Origin: Phorcus lineatus
Taxonomy: Eukaryota; Mollusca; Gastropoda; Trochida; Trochidae
Direction of reading: 5' to 3'
NCBI GenBank assembly: GCA_921293015.1
Contig: OV121081.1
Coordinates: 72,805,022 to 72,869,021, forward strand
DNA length: 64,000 bases
A program made the position numbers and the translations under genes. Shown piece by piece: positions 56,851-64,000 of the stretch. The notes beneath the pieces are model-generated. The model saw only the letters and a list, made by a program, of their open reading frames with translations, searched no databases and was not told where the DNA came from. Every line of letters starts with the position of its first letter. Position 1 is the first letter of the stretch.

Positions 56851-57157
56851 TGTTTCTTCGATTGCATATTCAGTTTCAGAAAAACCTTCCTATTATTTTC
56901 GCACTTTTCAGCAGTCAAAGTTGTAAATCATGCAAATATTTTATTCTGCCGTACAGAATTTCCGTTTTCAAATTTATTTCACCAAGAAAATGTTTCTTTC
57001 ATTTTATTCAATTCGTGAAGTGAAAAAGGGACATTTTCATTTATGATTACACAATCCTTACATGCTAATAATATCCTAAATGTTCAGTTTTAGCGATCTT
57101 CCCCTTCCCCTTCCCTGATTTTGCAAACAAATTACATTTATTTTTTAGTTTCTCATC

Positions 57158-57290
57158 TCGTAAGTCACAGAGTCAGATATCCAGTAACATCCTAACTGAC
57201 AGGTAAAACAGATGCCGTCTGATAAACAGGTTATTTTTACCAATGAAACAACACAGTTATCAACAGGATGTAGAAATCCGTGAATCCTAA
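57158..57290 (+). repeat. Segmental repeat block D, copy 3
   Basis: 'GTAAGTCACAGAGTCAGATATCCAGTAACATCCTAACTGACAGGTAAAACAGATGCCGTCTGATAAACAGG'-type sequence, closest to copy 2 at 43991. Confidence 0.8.
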
Positions 57291-58597
57291 TCACCTCTCT
57301 TTCTTTACAGTTGTTGAGTTCATAGGCCGAGATATTATTTGAAACCCCTGGCCCTTATTTGTTGTGTAAAAACAGATCTTGGAAAACATCATGGATAATT
57401 GATTACACATAAAAGCATATCTTTGTATGTTGTTTATCCTCTGAAATGAGTATTCATATAATGTAAACTTATGTTAAAAGAACTGATTGCTGGTTGGAAT
57501 TCCGCAAAGGATCGTCTTTATCTGAGCCGAGAATTATTTCAATAGGCAGGTTGGTATGGAAGTATCTTATCAACACACACCCATTCATAACTTCAATGTT
57601 TTGCCTTGTTTACTTCCTCGCAGAGATATATGTAAATAACTAATAATGACAGTGTTACATCGCCTTCATTCTCAGTCCCATGTTTTCAAAGATATATATT
57701 AATCACATCATATCACCGAAGCCTACAAAACATAATGAACATTACCGAATACATAATCATACATATTTTAAAACTAATGACAATTGTTAGCTTCAATGTT
57801 ATCAAAGCGTTAATATATTATTCCTTTTTTATCCTTTGCAACATTGCTCGTCTATAACAAAGATACATTATACTGAAGATTAATAACGTTGTTTTTGCTT
57901 TTTCAGCCGTTATTGAAATAAATAACTTATTTTTTTACATGCAATTACCTGGTATCTTTGTTTTTGTCCAAAAACCCTTACATGAGTGATGATCATGTCG
58001 CATGCCATTTACAGCGTTATATTTCATTTATCTTGTTTTTAAGTACTTCTTTGAAAATACTTTGAGGTTTTAGTCATTCATCGTACGTGTTCAACCACTC
58101 CAATTACATTGAAGAAATACTATATTAAGATGAAAGGTGAATATGTAAGATAATTATTCAATATGCAACCACGTGTTACTGTATGTGTACAATATACCAA
58201 TATTGATATGAACACATGTTATGTTGTCATGATTTGTAAAAACTAGCACGGTAAAGATATAATCAATTCACGAAATACAACATTTATGGTGATATTGACT
58301 CTTATAAGCTCGAAATGTGTTACCTCATATGACTTTATTTTTTATTTGTAAAGTTTTAAGGGTCTAATCAAATTTAAGAAATTGTGCATTTTTTGGAGAT
58401 GTTTTTCTTTTACAGTGAACCCATAAATATGCTAGATTGTGCATTGGTAGTTAACCAAGAATTATAATATTACGTGTGTGTCAGGTTACATAGATATATT
58501 TCATGTTACGGATAATTTAAACGCAGTAATAAGGGATTTGAAGACTAAAGTAAGTCTAGGCTCTCTGGCGAAGGGTAGCGTGACACGTGACCATCCG

Positions 58598-58605
58598 TAT
58601 ATAAG
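58598..58605 (+). promoter_or_regulatory. TATA-like box in probable LTR
   Basis: TATATAAG about 120 bases into the LTR, followed by a G/C-containing stretch; a plausible pol II core promoter. Confidence 0.5.
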
Positions 58606-59417
58606 CAGGATGCACGTGCAGGGAACGTTACAGTCAAAATTCACACCATGTGTGTATTGGGTGGTGTACCAGGAATTTTGGCGTGAGTATTGCTATGTTG
58701 GCAATGTTTAGTAACTTTAGTGTTTCATTATAGGAATGTTTAGTTTTGCAATATGTAGAATACTGATATAGTTTGTAAATAGAGATTTGATTTAATTGTG
58801 CGGATGTGATATATTGTGTTCATTTTGAATTACATGATATTGTGTTCACGTGACGTGGCATATCTTTATGGTTGGATGACAACGATATTGCTTGTAACAG
58901 TTCAGTTAGAACTACATGAAATTAGTAATCGTCCCCAGTAATCGTCTACAGTAAGGAGCAAGTGTTTATGAATGTCATTATTATGATAAAGTGATGTATG
59001 GAGTATTAAACCCCTATGTCTTTGCGAAGAAAGGCTCGCTAATGGCTAGGCGGTGAGTAGTGTGTGGTGTACTAAGCATATGTTGTTATGCAGGTGTTGT
59101 AATAGAGTGTATTAGTACATTCGATGTAAGTATATTTAGCATCGCTAATATACAGTAGTAAGGCAATGTGACTTTGCTTTGTAGTGTCCCGGTCAACTGC
59201 TGATCTGGTGATTTTGTGGAAGTCTAGATTCGGATGCTCCCCGAACCTAGCACAGGGTAGACGGCCTTGAGCAGTCTACGGAAGGGGAAAGGTTAGGCGT
59301 GGTCCGGGACGTCCAGCAGCCACCTGACTCCGACCATGTGTATCTACGACGGTACAGGTGTCCTCGTTACACTTGGCAAGTACAACGGCCGCTGAAGTTA
59401 TGTTTCATGGACACCTT

Positions 59418-59580
59418 CAACGCCATCGGTGAACCGTATGTTGTATGAACGCCTGTATTGTGAACTGTATATAACCATCAACGTCATCTGTGAACAGTGT
59501 TTTATGAACACGTGTATTGTGAACTGGCAACGCCATCTGTGAACCCTATGGGTTATGAACACGTGTATGGTGAACTCTAT
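59418..59580 (+). repeat. Three ~50-60-bp repeats inside the probable LTR
   Basis: 'CAACGCCATCGGTGAAC..TATGAACGCCTGTATTGTGAAC' and two relatives start at 59418, 59479 and 59528. This part of the LTR is richer in G and C than the rest of the window. Confidence 0.8.
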
Positions 59581-59847
59581 TAAGTTGTGTTAAGGCTGTG
59601 TGTATTGATGCCTATACAAATTGAGTTGTTTTGATCATTTCATGTGTTTGTGTATCTTGTATGTACTTTTCGGCGTTACTTGGGGAATGTGAGGTAATAG
59701 TAGAAATAAGTAGTAGTGGTAGGTTAGGTAAGTAATAAATAGGAAAACTTTTGGGTGGGTAGTTAATTTATTTTGTTTTGTTTTGTGTAAATAAATTTAT
59801 TAATACCACTCTCGGGTTTGTGTTATCCCTTGATACGTGACAGTGTG

Positions 59848-60713
59848 TTTGTCAGTTCGTTGAAAATTCAATATCTGTATACACGTGTATCTTTAGTTTT
59901 AATCATTATTGTTGAAATGCTGAAGTAATTATCAATGTTTTATTCGTTGTGTACGTGACTTTCCGATATGAAAATGCCATGAATGTACCTTCTAGACATA
60001 CATTATGCAAAGAAGTACATTGTCATTCAGATGCTATGTTGACATTTTTTGGCTTAGTCACTCAGAATACATTGATAACCTGTAATAAAGTCCTCTTAGA
60101 AAGTGTAATCAGTAAGAGTTGGAGACTCAGTTTAGAGTAGTGAGTCAGGGTCACCCCAGCGTAGGTAGTCGCCACAAACATCGACTTACATTTATCTTCA
60201 TAGTTTTAAAATGCTACCATGCTGTGACAACTAAATAAACTATCATCACAGTGGTATCATCATCATCATGACATTGTGTGCCTCTCTGCCCACTCGTTTC
60301 TGATCAGATGCTACCCTTTTTCACTTTTGAGGCTGGATCCCCTATAGCATATTTTGTTATTTATTTATCTTTTTATTAAATTCAACATCTAAGGTTATTC
60401 AATTAGGATAATATAGGAAGATGGACCATGACCATTACTCTAATACTGACAAGAGCTTAAGAAGTTATAACATGACATTAACATTGGCACAAGATGGTTC
60501 ATACTTCAAATCGACTTGTATCGGTGTTATCTGTTACAGTTTTCAGGCATTTGGTTGAAATCCATTGAACTTTTCTCAAGTGGTCTCATAAACAGAATCT
60601 TTGTCCTGTTGATATTCGAAGGAAAGTAAAGGGTATAGTCAAATTAAACAATGGCGCAGAATATACGGCCTTTACAAAATCATGTAAATATGTCAAAGTG
60701 TCATGGTGACCTT
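59848..60713. other. No gene seen
   Basis: AT-rich with short frames only (59949-60140 +, 60586-60822 -); neither shows a motif. Confidence 0.45.
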
Positions 60714-61060
60714 CATTCTGGTCCAACAGAGGTAGCTCCGCCATTAATCCTATACAACCTCTGCTATAAGAAGAGCTCTTCATGAGCTGCCGGCAGTTTC
60801 CCCTAGCGGCACAATATTGCAACGTAAACTAACTTGCAATATTTCAGCCAATGAAAACACCGAATGCATAAAATAAAATATAATATAAATAAAATATTTG
60901 TTGTCACACAGGCCTACGCAATGATGCAGTCGTTAAATGTGGCGTATGTGTTCTGTAAAGAAAACTCAAAGTGCAAGGTGCATATTCGAATAAAGTTAAG
61001 CTTTTGGAAAGCTCACGGAAATAACTTGAATGATAAAATTTGGAGCGGCACAACAAACTT
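60714..61060 (-). mobile_element. Truncated relative of the Mutator-like MITE
   Basis: The left end 'CATTCTGGTCCAACAGAGGTAGCTCCGCCATTAATCC' matches the terminal repeat of the element at 18203. The interior, read on the - strand, matches 18330-18600 ('AGCTTAACTTTATTCGAATATGCA', 'TTTCTTTACAGAACACA', 'GGCCTGTGTGACAACAAAT', 'GCTAGGGGAAACTGCCGG'). No opposite terminal repeat or target duplication is found beyond 61060. An AT-rich insertion lies at about 60868-60898. Confidence 0.78.
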
Positions 61061-63639
61061 TATTATTGACCTGACATAGATGTCGAACCAACAAGACACT
61101 AATAAGCATACATATTGTTAGTTTAAATTTAAAGTCATGGGGAGGAATATGACTAATCAGTCGACTATCATTGTGTAAATAACCATCTAAGGATCTCCAT
61201 GTTTTGCCATCTCATCTTCTTATCGTTTCGCTTTGTATGAATTTACATTTTGTATTATACAACGTTGTGTATTAGTCATGAAAACGGTTACTGCCTGAGC
61301 TCGATAAACGCTTCCTTTCTATCCTTTACGAGTGATTTCTAGAAGTCAGTTGTGTAAACAAAGCAGCTGTTAACTGATGGAAAACAATTTCATGTTAATA
61401 CTATTTGAAAGCGCTTGCAGCATAGAGAATAATTACAGCATGGCAGAGAGACATTTTTTATTTAGCACACCAGCTTGATTTTGACTTTCATATGTTTAGA
61501 TTTCTCTACAAAACGACAGAAATTTCAAGAACTAAAGATTATTTGTGGCTTTGTTCTCATTACCAAGACGACTAAGACACTTTGAAAACTTTGTTTAAGA
61601 ACTTTTTGATTTTTGAAAAGGAAATTAAAACTATTGTCCATGTAATGTAATTGTTAGAATTTTACAGTTTTGGTGGTCACACTGAAACTTGAAGGTTGAA
61701 GGTTAAAGATTTATGAACCACTTTCGTCAATAACAGTTTGATATTTTATGAATATTAACCGATTTCTTTCATGGAAGAAAGATGTCGTAAACTTTGCCTT
61801 TGGATTTATTAAAAAGCATAGATATGTAAATATTATGTTCTGTTGTTTATCTGTATTGTTTGACAACTTTAAGCAACTAGTTAATTGATACGTATATGTA
61901 ACATTAATCAGAAAGAAAAAGGCATTTCCGTTTTTAAAAAATCTTTATTGACTTCAATAAATAAAAATAAAGACTTTCGCGTTTCGACACGACAATGCCG
62001 ACATTTGTTTATCGCAAGTAAAAGATTGTAGCAATTTATTTTATCCGTATTTTATCAAAAATAAATGGCGCACACCAATCAAGGGTTTGATTCACTAACT
62101 TCCACATGTCCACTAAATAAAGGCAGGCATTGTTCTTTTCTTTAAACACATGTCATCCCTCAGAAAATATTGTGACAAACTGCACTTTAAGCTGTTAAAA
62201 ACAATGTTTATTTGACACAGATGTCAGCCCCCCATGTTGATTTCCGAAATAGTTTACTCGGCAGGCCGTGAGAGTAATGGCCCGTGTTTGTTTACTTTTG
62301 GAGAGGGAATCACATGATACCTGCTTTATCTGGTCCCAGGAAGGATAAGTGAAAATTATCGCAATTATCTAATGAATTGCAAAGCATTTGAAATGGTTTG
62401 TTTGAATTTGAAATAAATTGAAGCTATTTAAACAAGACTTTACAAGACTTTATATCATTTCTAATGTTATTACTCGCTCGTATAAGATACTAAAGTGTAA
62501 TATATATAAGATATTAAACTAGTGTAATAGCGCAGCACGTATGATGTCACAATGGTGCATAGTTGTGATGTCACAATTTTAGCATCGCCGTCTCAATGGC
62601 GTCCAAGGCGCGAAAATGTAAGTTTCAGAATAATGTCGGCGATTATGTTTGTTTTTAGTTCGCGAGTAGTCAACAAAATACTAAACTAACTACCATTTAA
62701 TACTATTTTCATTAAATTCGTGAATAATTCAGTATAAAACTCGCTTTCGCTCGTTTCATACAATTATTTAACTTGTGAGATAAGAATAGTTTTAAATGGT
62801 AGGTCGTTCAGTATCCTCGAGCTCTATTTATGGAACACTTTAATTAGCTCCAAAGAGTGTATGAGTTGGGTGTAGGCATGGTGCATAAAACGTCATAACC
62901 ATGCTTGCAAAGTTCGGAAACGCAAAGATAATCTTAATTTTGACATTCAACAAAAACATTAGTGTTGCTAAAACTGTCATATCATTGAAAGCAATTCACT
63001 CTTAGTCACATATAAGTTGTCATACAATTGTTGAATGTGTATTGCAGATATAACTTGTGAAAACCTAAAAAAATAAAACTCTTCTAAACTCTTACTTGCC
63101 TGCTGACGAAGTGAAGCTATCATATCTTCCTAACTATAGGTGATTGGTTTTGGAAACGTACTATACAAACGTATAAATTTCATATTTATGTTTTTGCAAA
63201 ACGTACATCCTTGTGAACTTAACATGGTTTGATAAATAGATAGAAAAGGATATGTCGGTAACCTCTATCTATGATTCATAAGAATGACTGTATGGCATCC
63301 ACATCTTTATCATTCATTTACATTCATTAGAAATTTAAATGCTCTTTTGAAAAAAAATGCTGCTTATGGTCTAGATATTGCTAAATAAGCTGTGTTTTGT
63401 GTCATGTGTTGGAGAAGCCACAACAGCGACACTATTAGATTACTCGATTACATACTAGTATATGATTTGAACTTTTTGAACAAATAAACTAAGAAATGAT
63501 ATTGGATTTAAGTGACAGTTCTCTTGAAAGAAGCCCTCAGTTTGCTTTTTCATTTTGTACCTATCCGTATTGCCTGAACTAAGTACTCAATCTTTGTATG
63601 TTCTTTTACAGGAATTAGTTAGGCAATATTATTAGACTA

Positions 63640-63640
<1 letters not shown>
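61061..63640. other. No gene seen; block E copy 3
   Basis: AT-rich segmental-repeat sequence. 61985-62110 follows 38297-38417, and block E lies at 62112-62375. 63545-63620 resembles 45005-45080. No coding signal. Confidence 0.5.
62112..62375 (+). repeat. Segmental repeat block E, copy 3
   Basis: 'CCACTAAATAAAGGCAGG', 'TTTAAACACATGTCAT', 'GAAAATATTGTGACA', 'GAAATAGTTTACTCGGCAGGCCGTGAGAGT' and 'GTCCCAGGAAGGATAA' in the order of copy 1 at 38418. Confidence 0.8.

Positions 63641-63664
<24 letters not shown>
63641..63664 (+). repeat. (TA)12 microsatellite
   Basis: Perfect TA dinucleotide run of 24 bases. Confidence 0.95.
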
Positions 63665-63675
<11 letters not shown>

Positions 63676-64000
63676 GTACTATAAAATGACCCTCTATGAG
63701 TTCCAAACACCACTTTATTCCTCCAAACAGGATATCGTTTTTTCAGTCGGTCAAGTTTTAAAATGTTTCAAATGTTTGAGAACAGAATATTGATGCAATG
63801 TTGATGTTAGGACATTTGAAAAGAATTGTTTGCCATTTACTTCCGAAAGTTAAACGTGAATAATGCCTTTTCCATGTCAGAATGATTAGATCGTTTCCAA
63901 CATATTGATTAGTCATTAAGTTCCCTCTTTGCGAATGAATTATTTTTGTCACTAGACATGTATTGTCACGAAGGCCAGGAATGAGCGACGATCTGAAGAT
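63665..64000. other. No gene seen; segmental repeat sequence
   Basis: 63820-64000 follows 45235-45410 ('GTGAATAATGCCTTTTCCATGTCA', 'CACTAGACATGTATTGTCACGAAGGCCAGGAATGAGCGACGATCTGAA'). The - strand 64-codon frame is unsupported. Confidence 0.5.

Larger units (their letters stand above)
53841..58473. other. No gene seen; blocks C and D
   Basis: AT-rich segmental-repeat sequence with two local duplications listed separately. 55675-55860 follows 42580-42830 ('ACATCAAATGGTTAAGACACATTGCACTGTATTTTGAATA'). Short frames at 56817-57023 are unsupported. Confidence 0.5.
58479..59842 (+). mobile_element. Probable solo LTR, 1364 bp
   Basis: It starts TGTCAGG and ends ACGTGACA, so the termini are TGTCA...TGACA, the usual TG...CA with a 5-bp inverted repeat. 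It is flanked on both sides by GTGTG (58474-58478 and 59843-59847), a 5-bp target duplication as made by Ty3/gypsy and BEL/Pao elements. It has a TATA-like TATATAAG (58598-58605) and AATAAA (59790-59795) near the 3' end. No second LTR or gag/pol lies in the window, so it would be a solo LTR. The left flank is a GT run, which weakens the duplication slightly. A 77-codon frame at 58478-58711 is incidental. The alternative is a DNA element with TGTCA ends, but the promoter and polyadenylation layout favours an LTR. Confidence 0.72.

Noticed and set aside
58478-58711. 77-codon frame
   Set aside because: It begins at the first bases of the probable LTR and spans its promoter region; no motif.

Overview
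The window reads as non-coding, repeat-rich DNA from an animal, most likely a marine mollusc (a bivalve is my first guess). It is AT-rich, has no dense open reading frames, operons or ribosome binding sites, and I recognise no host protein-coding gene. What can be recognised is mobile DNA: non-LTR retrotransposon (LINE) pieces, tRNA-derived SINEs, Tc1/mariner transposase remnants, MITE-like inverted-repeat elements, a probable solo LTR and tandem-repeat-cored elements. The host assignment rests on SINE tail style and on the 'GTCCGTCC' tandem-repeat family, both from general recall, so it is moderate.

Layout. 0-2.6 kb: a decayed LINE (+ strand) from the end of its endonuclease to an AATAAA/(ATTC)n 3' tail. 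3.9-13.4 kb: three copies of an element with a variable core of ~120-145 bp tandem repeats, mixed with an inverted-repeat MITE family and SINE pieces. 18.2-19.0 kb: a 758-bp element with ~66-bp terminal inverted repeats and a perfect 9-bp target duplication. 19.4 kb: (CT)44. 21.7 kb: the best-preserved SINE. 25 kb: the 3' end of a LINE on the - strand. 30.0-36.9 kb: a decayed Tc1-like transposase interrupted by a ~6.3-kb foldback-like element whose arms are arrays of a 63-bp repeat in opposite orientations; its right arm holds a LINE fragment. 48.3-50.9 kb: a young 5'-truncated LINE ending in (CT)43 and flanked by a near-identical direct repeat of 286/281 bp. 52.4-53.8 kb: a SINE and a mariner remnant on the - strand. 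58.5-59.8 kb: a 1.36-kb probable solo LTR with 5-bp target duplications.

Underneath the insertions, the DNA from about 14 kb to the right end is made of several diverged tandem copies of one multi-kilobase segment. Short blocks recur in the same order (A - C - D - E) at about 23-38, 41.7-44.9 and 52-62 kb, with an extra A copy at 14 kb. Comparing copies exposes several insertions as gaps: the Tc1 remnant with the foldback element, the SINE at 52.4 kb, the mariner remnant and the probable LTR.

The strongest candidate for something undescribed is the foldback-like element at 30.3-36.6 kb, followed by the LINE with the exceptionally long target duplication. Nothing here was computed; alignments were made by eye.
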